Assembly: GCF_029227915.1 (NCBI RefSeq)
Contig: NC_079878.1
Location: 13,146,001-13,210,000 of the forward strand
Length of the DNA stretch: 64,000 bases
Direction: 5' to 3'
Source: Hydractinia symbiolongicarpus
Lineage: Eukaryota; Cnidaria; Hydrozoa; Anthoathecata; Hydractiniidae
Both the position numbers and the translations under genes were made by a program. Positions within the stretch are counted from its first letter, which is position 1; each line of letters opens with the position of its first letter. Under the pieces are notes generated by a model. That model worked only from the letters and a program-made list of their open reading frames with translations, did no database searches and was not told where the DNA came from. Below are positions 1-12,535 of the stretch, one piece after another.

Positions 1-1141
1 TTATACACAAAAAACTCAAAGATGGAAAACGGTAGGTTTTGAATAATTTATCACTACTGAATTACATGAAAGCCTGATGTTCAAAAAATGCAAATTTAAT
101 GAATGATTTTTTATTCTCGTTGACAGTACACTTTGATGGTTTTGACGTATGTCTTATAGAAGAGACGCATTTTATGTACTGATTCATCACGAATTAGTCA
201 TAGCTCTACTTTGGCGCCAAAAATTATCCGCAGTTTGACTGATTTTTATGTGATGTACAATAACATAATCTCACTTTTCGTTCTTTGACATTAAGCGGCA
301 CAGATGGTTTTTATGAATTAAAAATCTAATTTTTCTTCTTCTTTTTTTTTTCCATCTCTTTGTTTTCGTGAGAAAGTAGATGATTTGTTTTCTTGTTTAC
401 ACTTGTGCAGTTTCCCTGTTTTTTATTCCTCAATTATATTCTTTTATGTATATTTAACATGTATTACTTTTTAATCACACTCGAAACACGTCTTTAATAT
501 TAACCAACCTAGTTTCGAGGACCCATAGTGCACCAATTAACGTTCTTTTTTTTTCTTATTTCTTTTCTCATGTCATTTCTTTATTCTATCTTTATATTTT
601 TCTATTTTTTTTTAAGCTACTAACGTTACGTAAAAGTAACACGATTTTTTCTGTATTTAAAACTTAGCTTTCTAGGGGTAAGTCAGTACAATAAGGAAAA
701 GTCTAAAATTAAAGAAGAAAAAGAAAAAAAAATAATCTGTGCAGCTTTTTAAAAACTCTTACTACCTCTGCATTATAGAAATTGTTAGATTTCTGTATTC
801 TAGCATGTCCCAATGTTTGGTTGTTCTGATTTGCAGTCCTTCAAATACTCCCTTTTCTCGCGAGTTTGAATGCATGGTAACGGTACTTTTAGATTTTTAG
901 ATTTGGGTGTGTAGGTATTGGAGGTATAGATTTTTCTTTGACCACGTGCTTCAGAACATGATGTAAGACAAAAAAGAACCAACAACTAGATAATATGGAA
1001 AAACACTTGAAAACCCGGGGTTTGACAAATTAATAGCATCACAATTTGTGTGGTGTAGAGCCAGCCCAAGACAAACACATAAAACACTGCATACCTCTTT
1101 AAAATTGCACCATTTAAAACCCTGTTAACATTTTATTTCAG
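1..1141. other. Probable upstream intron, no exon recognised
   Basis: The stretch ends in a good splice acceptor (pyrimidine-rich, ending TTTCAG at 1141) feeding the PH-domain exon, so it is most likely an intron of the RhoGEF gene. It is AT-rich with T homopolymers. I see no open stretch resembling the DH domain expected upstream, so that part of the gene probably lies outside the window. Confidence 0.6.
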
Positions 1142-3952
1142 CCCATACCACTTATATCTTCGTCTCGATGGCTGGTTAAGCGAGGCGATGTCATGTGCCT
1201 GCACGAAGAAGGACGCTTTTCAAAATATCGAAATCAAATTCGACAAATCTTCAAAGGCAAATGCAAGCCTGTCTATTTGTTTCTGTTTACTGATATTGTC
1301 CTGGTAACGAAGATGAAAAATGATGAACATTTTAAAGTTATTGATTATTGCACACGATCACTTCTAAAGGTGGAAGTCCTGCCGCATATTCCGGACCCAG
1401 AACCTCCGAAAGTTGGTACACTAGCGACAATTCATATAAACCCATTAAAATATGCGTTCACCATTATTCTGTTGGAGAATTCAAACAACAAAACTGTGGA
1501 TTATCATTGTTTTCTATCAACGGAGTAAGTTAGATTAAATTTTCACGTGGCATTTCTTACCGCGCTCTCTCTCTCTCTCCCTCTTTCACGGTTAAAAAAT
1601 CTTATTAAATAACTAGCGTTGTAACCAAATGTGCACTAAGCATCTACAAGAGCCCTAACACTCCTCACTAAATACAGTACCTGTGTTCTTGTTAAAAATT
1701 CGATTGGTCATATATGCTCGTGTCAGCATTGCACGTGCATTGTGTTCCATCGCAATTACACGCGAGTGAGCGGCGTGATATTTATTAGGTTAGTTGTGAT
1801 TAATGGAATTATTTATGTTTAGAACTGATAAAACGCGATGGCTAGAAGCGTTTAATCCACCGAAAGAATCTTTAGAAATAGCTGGCGAATCCATTTACGA
1901 CGAATGGGGTAAGATTTTGTTGAAAGCGTATTCATACCATTAGGAGATTTTTTTAAAATGCTTACCAAAGTATTTTGGGCTTTTTCCCATTGCTTTTTCT
2001 TTCTCGTATTTTCTCACGAATTGATTTTTTTTCAATCATTCACATATCATACCAGTCTTTATTTTTTTGGCATGACATGACATGGATGGTTAGCTTACAC
2101 TGATTGGTTGTCTTCTAAACTGTTCTAAACTACCACGTGGTTGCTAAAATAGTTATCGTTTCCATGGCGATGTAATTCACTATATTTGTTATGTATGAGC
2201 TAGATAGATGCAGATATACACCGAACTCGTTCCCAATAACGAATATTTTACTAAATAACATCATTATAGATCGTCATCTATGCGCCTATATAGCATTTAT
2301 TTTTATTATTATTATTATTGAAATTATTTACGCAGGATAGCCTCTTCAGTTCCTATTGGTACTGCTATCAACGAGGGTCCTGCAAAGGGGGTCTTAGTAC
2401 ATTTAAAGCTTCCATTTAAGCTGCGAAAGTCGTACAAGTACAGCAATCGCTCAACTAACAACCGCCTAAGATATAAATCCTATTCTCATTCTGAGCGCTA
2501 AGCAGAAAGGATAGATTCACTCTTTTATAGTCTCTGGCATGAATCGACCGGGTTTTAAATGGTCGACCATAAGGCTACCAGTCGGTAAATGTTTGCTAGC
2601 TGTTAATAAGGGAAGGAAACAAATTCATTTTCGCGTTAAAAGGTTTCAAAAACTGCAAATTTGGTGAAATATACCTTTGCGATCCCATCATGTTTATTGA
2701 AATTCATTACCAGAGCAGATCTCAGTATTTGAAACGTGACAAACTTTTCGCGAAGGTAGATTAATTGTCTGATCTTCGTGTAAAAAGAATACAAAAACCA
2801 ATTCGAAAGAAAACGGTATCAACGGTACATGTGAGACATATCAGTTTAAGTAAACCTGCAAATTACCTTATCAAGTTGATGCGTCGAGTGGGACTTACAA
2901 CCATGTCGATTATTAAATTCCAAGGAACAAATTTTGACTCAACCAGATTAAACGCATTGTACAAAATTACGCGATTCGCAAAAATAAAACTAGCCGGATA
3001 ATATCTTCCCGCAAAAATTTGTTGTTATTTATTGTTATTTGTTGTCTTTCTTTCTTTAGATTGTCCTCAAGTCCAGGTCATACATCCGTATCAAGCCGAA
3101 CAATCAGACGAAATAACATTAATAGAAGGTGACGTCATTAAGGTGTTAAGGAAACTTCCTGACGGTAAGCGTATTAATATCTGCATGATTAGCTAAGTCA
3201 TGTTTGTTTGCGCTTCTGCGTTAGTTATAACGTATAATATTACCAGTACCCTGTGAATCTTACTTATAAGATCTTCACACGGACCGCCAAGCCAACCTCA
3301 AGTCACATGTCAATAAGTTCGGTACGGGTGAACCAGCTCCATTTTCTTTTCTTGCTCTAAAGTTTCTATTTTATTGACGTAACATTTTAGTATCAGCGAA
3401 GTTTGATTGCTTACTCTTGCAAAGGTTCTAAGTTACAGCAATAAAAAATAAATTTGTGAAACTAGTATACTTTTAAACAGGCCTGAATCGAACAGCAAGC
3501 ATAATGGACAACTCAAACCCTGTGTCATTGTTTTTAATTGTATATTTCCACCATAACTACAAAGAAAACTAAAGTCCCTTAAGTGGTGGCACAGAAGATC
3601 TTGAACTATTCCCGTACATAAAAAAACAACAGAAATTGGCTAAAAAACTAAAGTTCGGTTGTTGACCAGTTAAGGAAGCTTAAACAAAGCTGTATTCACC
3701 TAAAAATAGTATCGAATCATGCTTAAATTTTCTAATTTTACGTCTTTGACGTGCCCTGTTTTAAGACTTATTTTAATTTTTTGCACAGGTTGGGCTGAAG
3801 GGTTGCGTCTTCGCGACGACGAGAAAGGTTGGTTTCCTATCAATCATACGGATGAGATTGACAGCAAACACATTCGAGCAAAAAATTTAATGCAGAGGTA
3901 CAGGCTGGTTACTGCTAGCAAGAATATCGTTAGTCAAATTCTTGGAAAATAA
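1142..3952 (+). CDS. Ephexin-type Rho guanine nucleotide exchange factor, C-terminal part (PH-SH3)
   Basis: Exons 1142-1524, 1823-1908, 3060-3164 and 3789-3952 join in phase to 245 codons ending in TAA. The first exon encodes a PH domain, with residues such as WLVKRGD, the strand VYLFLFTDIVLVTK and IDYCTRSLLKVEVL, which resemble the PH domain of the ephexin/ARHGEF5-15-19-26 group. The second closes the PH helix (RWLEAFNPP). The third and fourth together make an SH3 domain (VIHPYQAEQSDEITLIEGD, then EKGWFP) followed by the family-typical basic tail around IRAKNLMQRYRL. Such proteins load GTP on Rho GTPases at the membrane to control actin; the DH domain that does this must lie upstream of position 1. 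The split of the SH3 by an intron is clear. Assignment to the ephexin subgroup is family knowledge and inference; the exact orthologue is not resolved. Confidence 0.88.
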
Positions 3953-5287
3953 ATACAGGAAACTGCATTAACGCGTTACGTACAAATGTGATACATAGCT
4001 ACAGGGTGATGGCTTGTGACTGTTATCAGCAGGTGGATACGAGGACGTATCAGGTTACGAAGCACAATATTCAAGAACCTCGCCAAGAAGGTATTTTTTA
4101 TCGCGATGTTTCTGAAAACAAAGACCGTCTTAACTTTAGTACGCATGCGTGCATTTTTTTGATAAATTTGTCAATTGTTATGATTGTGTTAATTTTTAAA
4201 CATTTTGTTTCTTCTTATCCCATTATATATATTTTTTTTAATTTATTACAGAAAATAAATTGGAGTGATGTTTGATTTTGCATCATTTTTTGAAATATTA
4301 AAAGGAGAATATATTTTAAACATGCACAATTATATATATATGCAAATTTTGTACTATTTTGTACATAAATTAACATTTACTGAAGGGATCCTCTCCAAGG
4401 GTGTACTCATATGTAATTGTGTATCTCAATGCAACTCATCTCTAAAGTAGACTTTCAGACGGAGAGTGGGAGCAGGTTTTAAGAAGAGGGCCTTCTCTGA
4501 ATTAAAGACGGTATTTATTACGCCAACCGTTGTTGCTCTCTTAAACTCTCAAAAAAAATTTTTAAGAAACTAATCTGTGACACCAAGACATAGCATATGC
4601 TTTAGAGTTTTTACTAATACTTTTTTGAGAGTTTTTACTAATACTTTCATTTTTTGTTAAGAACAATTTTATAAGAACAATGAAGCTTAAAGTGTTTAAA
4701 AAAAGAGAACGAAATAACGTAAAAAGAGGCTCGAAGAGGCACATTGAAGCTAAGCTCAAATTAAAGTGTTATCCAAAAAAATGTTAACCTTTTTGTAAAA
4801 ATGTAAATATTTGTATTTCACTAATTATAATTCTATTTTTCTACGATAAGTCGAATTTGTCCAGCATAATTTTATTCAAATCAGCGTTTTGTAGATATTG
4901 ATTGGTACCTTGATTTTTTACGACCAAAATATACCTTTACATAAATAATTTTCTTGGAATCTGTGTTGTCTGTTACGTTGGTTAAAGGGTGTACGGTCTG
5001 TTTTTTGTACGCATAAAATTAAAACAACCTAGTTACCAAGGAAAACTGGGAAATTAAAAATAACAATATTTCCTATTTTCCAAAACGACTTTTTTTAGCT
5101 TTGTAATTTATATATGTATTATAGGTAACATTATGATAATTAATTTCTCATACTAGGAAAATTTGTAATAAATTGTAATTGTACTTTGGATAAGAAGCTT
5201 AGTTAGCAACAAAATTTAAAAAAATAATTGTCTGTTATTCCTCACCCTTTTGTTAATTACCGGTAACATGATCAACCTCTTTTCCAG

Positions 5288-5454
5288 GGCTGGACTGTTA
5301 CATTATCAAAGAAGATACAATATGTCCTAGAGAGAAGGTTGCAGCATCGTTTCTAGGTCCTTGGATTACACTTTTTTGGTCCAAGAAGCGGGTTTATAAG
5401 AAACTGGTACTGGGATACACTGAAAATGAAGAAACACTACTAAAGTTCCTGTAG
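5288..5454 (+). other. Possible alternative last exon of the RhoGEF
   Basis: A pyrimidine-rich acceptor (CTCTTTTCCAG) precedes an open stretch that starts with GG and ends in TAG at 5452-5454. It is in phase with the SH3 exon 3060-3164, which leaves a single G, so splicing would give GLDCYIIKEDTICP and a 55-residue alternative tail ending ETLLKFL. That tail lacks the GWFP half of the SH3 and would leave the domain incomplete. It may equally be a chance open frame; no homology is recognised. Confidence 0.25.
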
Positions 5455-7524
5455 TTTCCGAAACTATAAAAATCTGGTAACTTTGTAAAATTTAAATTTT
5501 AGCAGCTGATTTACAGGATGTTCGTCACAGTTAAAACATCTTATTTGAAAATTCTTTAGTCGGTTACTTTTTTGCAGTCTAAAGCTGTTTTTAATGTGTA
5601 AATTTAAGTAGCTTCCCATGTCCCTTTTAAAAAAAATATCCAAGGGTACAGTATTCTTAATAGGCACTTTTACACTGCATGAATGGTGGTCAAAATCTTT
5701 TAGAGTAAACTTTCTTAAAAACAGACTAGGAATTAACTCCCATTAACAAACGGACACTTTTTTCTTTTTTTAGCAGGCAACTAAAAAAATGCAACTGCTC
5801 TTTTAAATTGTTTCCTGTAGAGAAATAACAAACGAGAAAAATGTCTTTACTCGGATTTTCATAGCCATTGCAAGTTTAAACATCTAGGAATAGCACAATT
5901 TATTCATTTTTCACTTTTTATCTGGAACAATCCCACAACCCGAGAAAAACATCAAACACACTGTGTATATCAAAAATAAGCTTGAAAATATCAACTTTCC
6001 AATAAGCGAACACCTCTAATTAACGGACAGATTTTTGTGCACCAGGTGGACTACTGTATACCATCCTCGTTCCCGGGTTTTTTGAATTCTTGATATGAGA
6101 GACGACGTCGAAAAATGGGTGTACTGTATACCTAAGTTTCGTATAAAATAAAAACTTTTTAAAGTTTTTAAGAAAGTGGTTTATAGGAACCAACTCTTGA
6201 CAGAGTTGTTTCAATACCGTTGTTTTTGCCAGTGCCAGTCCTTTGTCCGTTAATTACAGGTGTCCTTTTTAATACAGCAGGGCAATCAATTCGGTTGCTG
6301 GTTTTGAAGTTTAGTATTTTCTAAACACAAACTTAACGTTTTGGATTGGACAACTATAAAAGAGTTGCAAAGGTATTAGTCGAGGCCGCAGCCGCTTGGG
6401 GAGAGGCGTGATCACTTTTCCCTCCACCTCATCTCTCAATTCTTTTTATTTATGGTTAATAATATGACATGAGAGAAACTCTTGTGCAAAGAATGTGTTC
6501 TTAGTCTCCTTAGAATCCTGAAATTCTTCCCTGGTGCGTCGCCAATAACCCTCCTCTTCAGAAAATCTCGAGCGACAGTGGTCCTAAGTTAAAATATCAT
6601 TTATGAAACCGTGAGGGAAGGTTCAATGCAAGCGGAAACTAAATGGCTTGCGTAAGCGGGCCTTGGGGTTAACTGCGGGTGCCGAGCGAGAGAAAAACAA
6701 CAACAAAAAAACAAAGTAATATGGCGGCAGCTTTTTAGTGGTTTGGTATGGTTGTGATCAAGGTATTTTTGCAACTGGAATTTTTCTCGTTTTTCCCGAA
6801 GCTAGATAAATAATCACTGGTAAAATTATAGTTAATTTCATAGGCTAACTGACTAAATAAAGGTAAATGCACAGTTAGCTATAGCTTAGCTAGTTTAGCT
6901 AGCTAGCTCTGGGGGCTAGCTACTCATCCTTCTTTAGAGAGACACTGCTGGGGCATTCGTTTGCAGTGGTTAATTTTCGCGCGTGAGATAAATATTTGAT
7001 CAAGTATTTTTGAAAGAAAAGTCTGTTTTTATAGCAGTACACTTTAATCAGGTTTGCTAAACATTTAGGCTACCTGTGAAAATATATGCACTACATATAT
7101 ATGCCAGCTATAATAGCTATATTATAACACAGCAGTTTCGTATTGGAAAAAAATATCTTAGTTAGCAGTTTTCATTTACTACTGTATTACTTTACTGACA
7201 CTGCTAACTAAGCGTGTACTGTTAATATGGTGATTCTCTAAATTAGAAATTAAAAGATGGAAGATTAATTAGGTACCTGGTAAATCAATTTTTAAAACCT
7301 AGTTCAACCTATTTAGATTGAACCGATAAATATAGTACCTTCATAAATGAATCCACTTTCATATGATTTTGCAAAGAAGCATGTATTATGCTTTGTGCAT
7401 TCTATTTAAGAATATTAAAAATTTGACAATATTTAAAGGTTACCCACCACTTTAGATAGATAGATAGATGTGCATATTTTACATGGCTAGCCTCACAAAT
7501 ATCGAGGGATATACCCTGTCTATT

Positions 7525-7805
7525 ATTTCCAGGAGGGGCCATGGCTTAGATGGAGAGTCCTAGAGTATTTAATGCTCATTTTGAGCGACGCAGACCCAAT
7601 TAGGGCCCGCGCTCTACTAGACAACTCCCGGCAACATCCAACGGCCCACACAGTGTGCCGTCTTCCCAATTTCCCTCACATGGCTTGGGTTAACCCGGGG
7701 CTATGGTAACATTCACTCGCCCATGTTGAATCACCGTCAAGAGGAATCGAACCCCGGTCTCCCGCACAGAGTACGAGAGCTATAACCACTAATCTACGGC
7801 GCCAA
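7525..7805 (-). mobile_element. tRNA-derived SINE
   Basis: Read on the minus strand the element begins with a tRNA-like head at about 7805-7735. An A-box-like stretch (TAGTGGTTATAGCTCTC) is followed some 30 nt later by a B box (GGTTCGATTCC). A GC-rich body follows with words uncharacteristic of the surrounding AT-rich DNA. The head is the internal RNA polymerase III promoter expected of a SINE. The exact 3' end is uncertain. Confidence 0.8.
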
Positions 7806-8339
7806 ACAAACTTATATCAACACACTCATATAACATTAGTATTTATGAAAAATATCTGTTTTAGGCTGATTTGCAGTTGTTACAGAGTATATATATACTA
7901 AGATGAAGCAAAAAAAGTTAAACAAGCTACAAGCATGCAAATTCAATTGTCACCTTAAATCAGAGCGGCGATAGAAATGCTTTTTAAATCGCATTTTAAA
8001 AGTTTAAAAACGAATAGTGGCATTTAATAGTTGTGAACAATGCTTCTCGTATGTTTCTTAGATTAAACGCGCTGGAATCTTTTTAAGTAATTAAATCAAC
8101 AATACATTCTCGCGCAATGTATTATAAAACTTTGTGAAAGTTTTTTATTATTTAATTACTTCACGCTAATACTTAAGGGAATAGCTTATCAATACATTTA
8201 CACAATGCATCTCGCTATTAGAAGAAATATAATTGCTCCAATATTTCTTCGCGAGCGCATTGTTTTTTCACACGCAGATATAAACTCGCAAAACCCTTAA
8301 GGGATTTAATTATAACAAAAGACAAACGACTGCCGTCCT

Positions 8340-8490
8340 CCACGCAAAGGTGTGATATTAGTGTGTACGCGGTAGATTACATTCAGACTGTACTGTAATG
8401 GTCGCTGGTTCAAATCCCGCTCGGTCTAAGTTTTCACTTTCGGCGATGGAGATCACCCCCACTTCTGAAAATTATATATATATATATATA
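8340..8490 (+). mobile_element. Second tRNA-derived SINE with (TA)n tail
   Basis: A tRNA-like head has a weak A box near 8355 and a strong B box (GGTTCAAATCCCG, 8407-8419). A short body (GGCGATGGAGATCACCCC) and an alternating TA tail (8471-8490) follow. It is different in sequence from the SINE at 7525-7805, so it represents another family. Boundaries are approximate. Confidence 0.65.
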
Positions 8491-9961
8491 AGTCAGCAGA
8501 ATTTTGAGTATGGACATTTGGTTTGTTGTTCTATTTGAAATATAGTTGCTGTCAACATAAATGAGGGGCATAGCAACTTTGAAACCTTTATCACTCGACC
8601 CTTTTATATATAAAACTAAGGCACTCATGAGCAATGAAATGACAAAATTGAATTAAATCAAAATAAGTTTTAAAACCAATTTAATATGGCACAGGAGAAG
8701 TGACTGAAGTGGGGAAAAGGGTAAATTTATATTATATATACTTTTTTGTTTAATTCTAAATATGTCATGAACATTTTAAGATTAACTTCATGGGAGTGGG
8801 AGGTAAGTATGATTATACAAAACGTGTTTGCATCTGTCTGTGACAGGCAAAGTGGATGTGTTCATTTTCCTTTGATGTTGCTGGAAAAGTTGTGTCTCAA
8901 ATTTTAATTTTTTTCACGTTATGGCGCAAAGTCTATATAACTACTTTAACGTCAATATCTTATTTTAAATTGATAAAGCTATTACAGTGCATTTAAAATT
9001 TGTGGCCAAATAACTTTGAAAGAGGTGGTGACGTTAGTCATTTTTCACTGCATGGGTTACTGGGAACCACCTGGTACCAATTTGGGTGAGTTTCCTAAAC
9101 ATAGGTTTCGGAATTCGTTTTAGAACAGACAAATTTATGACGTCATCAAAACACCTTTACACCACGCTATTTCCGTAACCGTTTGTCAAAAGTACATGAT
9201 CTTATTTTCTTGATCGGCATTTCAAGATCTATATGATAAAGGGAACAGCTATACAAATTTCTAGAAAAGAATTTTTGTGTTTTGGCAGGTCCTATACATT
9301 ATTTTGATCAGTGTTTCAAATTATACATTACATTAAAAGTAAGATAAACTGCTGTCGAGTATTACACACATGGTGCCATTTTGAGAAGTACTTTATTTGT
9401 AAATTTTTATATGGTAGAAGTTGTCATTAGATAAGTTTTAAAAACATTTTTTCAGGAATACAATTCCACAGTACCAGGACTGTAAGGGAGACTTATAATA
9501 GAGTTCAAGATAGAAAGGAAGGGGAAGCTTTGAGGAGTACATATACTCATCCTAGACCTCTTTTTATATGTATAGTAAGATTTGTAGTGCATTTTTTCCA
9601 TTTTTTCTTTATTTTTAGTTAGTGATAGTGGCCTAATATTTTTTAGGTGATAGATTTTTAGACAAACTTAGTGAATTAGTAAAGGTATTGTACAGCTGTG
9701 TTAAGTTTTATATTAGTTTAGGATGTACAGCCCACAAGTACTTTTCCTTTTATGTTTTTAATTAGGACATTTATAATTAGTATACTACCTTTTACACAAT
9801 ACCTGGTTATAATACTGGACTTCTTAATCATTCATACCAAATTACAGAAGCAGAACTTATTCCTATATCAGGGAATTATTTCCATGTTAGGAAATTATTT
9901 TTGAACCCAAACTGTTGCTAGCAATACTGTGAGTTGTAGATTTTATTTTCAGTATAATAAA

Positions 9962-10582
9962 ATGACTGCAGACAATTCAACCAGAGAACTAGTTTGTTGC
10001 ACATCGGTTGTGAAGAATGATCAAGAGGAAATGACTTTGTATAAAGCTTGCAAGCTTGGTGATCCTGATCTTGTGGAAAGTCTGCTTAAAAGTGGGGGAA
10101 ATGATGTGAATTTGTTAATTGATGGATGGTCATGTCTGCATGAAGCCAGCATGCATAGATGTCAGTTTTGTAAAATAACCAAATTATTATTGGAACATGG
10201 TGCCAATGTAAACATTCAAGATAACTTAGGGAACACACCGCTTCATATGGCCATTATATATCACTGTAAAGAAAATGCAAAACTTCTCTACGAGTACAAA
10301 GCAGACATTCATCTCAAAAACAAAAATGGTAGTTCATCAGTTGAGGTAGCTAAAAGTCTTCAAGATAACGAAATCCTACAAATTTTAAAACAAAACGTGA
10401 TTGTGGAGAAAAAAAAGAAACCTAAAAAAGAAACTCCGAAGGAGAATTCTACGTTGAAGTTACTGGATATATATAAACACCATGTTCCATCACCTCCAAT
10501 ATTGAAAAAAAGGAAATATGAATTTGATAAAGATGATGTGCCAAAAGTGAAGAAAGCCAATGTTTCTTTTAAAGAAGAATAG
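9962..10582 (+). CDS. Small ankyrin-repeat protein with basic tail
   Basis: A single exon of 206 residues. I start at ATG 9962, because an upstream in-frame extension to 9929 has no ATG and crosses a splice acceptor at 9951-9952. Residues about 25-145 form three to four ankyrin repeats: LYKACKLGDPDLVESLLKSG, then WSCLHEASMHRC with LLLEHGANVNIQD, then NTPLHMAIIYHCKENAKLL with ADIHLKNKNG. The C-terminal third is lysine-rich (KKKKPKKE and KKRKYEF), which looks like a nuclear localisation signal, and is otherwise low complexity. Ankyrin repeats bind protein partners; the partner cannot be told from sequence. It resembles the ankyrin parts of proteins such as ANKRD/BARD1 but lacks RING or BRCT domains. 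A polyadenylation signal AATAAA lies at about 10863. Confidence 0.85.
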   Translation: MTADNSTRELVCCTSVVKNDQEEMTLYKACKLGDPDLVESLLKSGGNDVNLLIDGWSCLHEASMHRCQFCKITKLLLEHGANVNIQDNLGNTPLHMAIIYHCKENAKLLYEYKADIHLKNKNGSSSVEVAKSLQDNEILQILKQNVIVEKKKKPKKETPKENSTLKLLDIYKHHVPSPPILKKRKYEFDKDDVPKVKKANVSFKEE

Positions 10583-12535
10583 GATGTCTTAACAACTTTT
10601 TTGTTTTGTTTTACAATGCTTTTTTGTATCTTTGTAAAAAGTTTATGTTTTCACCTTTTTTATGGTGTGTGGCTTTCCTGGTTTTCTTGGTCTTCTTACT
10701 GTTTTTTTAAATTCTGTTAACAAACTTATTTTTTGTTTAACCATCTTTTAAAATGGTACATGTTTGAATAAGGGAGGCATGCTGTGCATAATCACATGGA
10801 TGTACATTTATATTTTTGATGATAAATGATCTTTTTACTTCATCTAAGATCTATATTACATAAATAAATTTATTTATATATACTCATATTTAATAACAGC
10901 AGTTTATAAATGTAGGGTAAAGGTTTTTAGAAGAATAATGTATATGCTAAGAATTTTTTTAAGAACAAACAAAGTGAATTATGGTGAAGTAACAATTTTA
11001 AGGAAAATAAAAAATAGCAGCATTTTAGCTGCAGTCTTTTATTTTTTATTTTATTTTGTTTTTGGTGAAGATCTTTCTGTGTTACTTTCATGATGCACTT
11101 TAGAATTTTTGTTATAAAGTGTATATATATATATATGCAGCAATATTTTTTGTAGGTAGAAAAAACAGGTATTTTTGTATCCACTTGTAATAATTAAAAG
11201 AATGCCAACTAAAGACTTATTTTTACTTACTTTTGGTAAAATAATTGTAGGGGTAAAAAATGACTGAGGAAGTTGTACCACCCATTTCAATTTAACAACC
11301 CCATATCAGAATTTTGTTGAAAATCCACCCCCTCCTCTTTTTAAAACACCCAATATCCAAATTGTAAAGAATTTTTGGTAGAATTGTAAAATTAAAAAAA
11401 AAGGTTTATATTTCAAAAAAGGCTTCAAAAACATCATGAGGAATATACATGTGACACAACAAATAATTCAACTTTCTCATAAAAGAAGTCAGAATTTGAT
11501 GACACAATAAAATCAATTAAAGGAGAACTAAAATCTCTGTGTCTCATCGTAGTTTTGATATGCTCTAAATTACATCAATTATACTATAATGCAACCACCA
11601 CTGACACATTGTATATAAAAATGTGCTGTCACTGCTGTAGGAAATATGGCTAAAGTTTTTTTATCCAGTCTGTTGTATATACAAGAGTTTAAATTGTTAA
11701 AGAAAAAACAGCATTTTTGGTTTTAAACAAAAAAATGCCTTTTCCATGCCTTACTTTTGGAGTTATGCCTTAGGTCAAGGCTCTTTGATCTTTGAATTAC
11801 TTAGCTGATTGATTAGAACTCAATTTTTTTTACCCCCATAGTATAGGCATCATATAACCGACCCTGGCTCTTTGGATCAAGTTTGGTTTGTTGTTTGTTG
11901 ATTTATTGTGACAAAATTAAATTAAACACACAAAAAGCTTTTCCTGAAGTGATGTATCTATTTTAATCAGCATTCCGCCACACTGTAGCAGGGAAAGTTG
12001 CTTATTGAGGGAAAAGTGTCATTGAAATTGATTTGAAGTTAAATGGCTGCTAAGTTAATTGCTTAAGTTTTCAGCAAAATATGAGACCTGGACCCTAAAA
12101 AAAATGCTTTCATAGTCTTTTTAAACAAAAGAATGTTTTGTTTTTACAACCTATTAAAAGTATGATATATAGTGACATTATGAAAAATGAAAAAAAATAT
12201 GTTTTTTGTCATTTTTCCTGGCAAATTCGCTACTTGTACTGTTATCAATCAATAAAATATATCAAATAATTCTCCCAATTTTATTTTTTATGGTATTGAC
12301 CAAAGAGAAGGTACCTAGAAAATCTTATAGTGAACAATATTTTGTTTGTCATTGCAGTATGCTGGCTGTGAGCCAAATATTTGTTATAGTGACTTACATG
12401 TGCTAGCAAATTAAGGGCTATCTTTAAAATTTTCCTCTTCTGTCTTGATTGTGTTTAAAGTAAGTATGTCCATGACTGTATTGTGTTTCTATTACTTTAT
12501 TGTAAATCCAAACCTATTCTCTAGACAGCCTAAAA
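10583..12535. other. 3' UTR and intergenic stretch
   Basis: AT-rich sequence with TA runs (near 11121-11136) and no coding exon that I can support. A splice acceptor (CTATTCTCTAG, ending 12524) lies 11 nt before the SLC35F5 start codon, so the right end may be a 5' UTR intron or outron. Confidence 0.6.

Larger units (their letters stand above)
3953..9961. other. 3' UTR and gene-poor intergenic stretch
   Basis: This follows the RhoGEF stop. Apart from the possible alternative last exon at 5288-5454 and the two SINEs listed separately, I see no convincing coding exon: the open frames are short, low-complexity and without recognisable domains. The end carries the splice acceptor at 9951-9952 just before the ankyrin gene, so the last few hundred bases may be a 5' UTR intron or an outron. 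Confidence 0.6.

Noticed and set aside
2765-3001. 78-residue plus-strand frame between RhoGEF exons
   Set aside because: No ATG at its start, no domain, and it lies inside an intron whose flanking exons join perfectly.
3988-4275. 95-residue frame after the RhoGEF stop
   Set aside because: Lies in the 3' UTR, begins without ATG and becomes low-complexity; no splice evidence for use.
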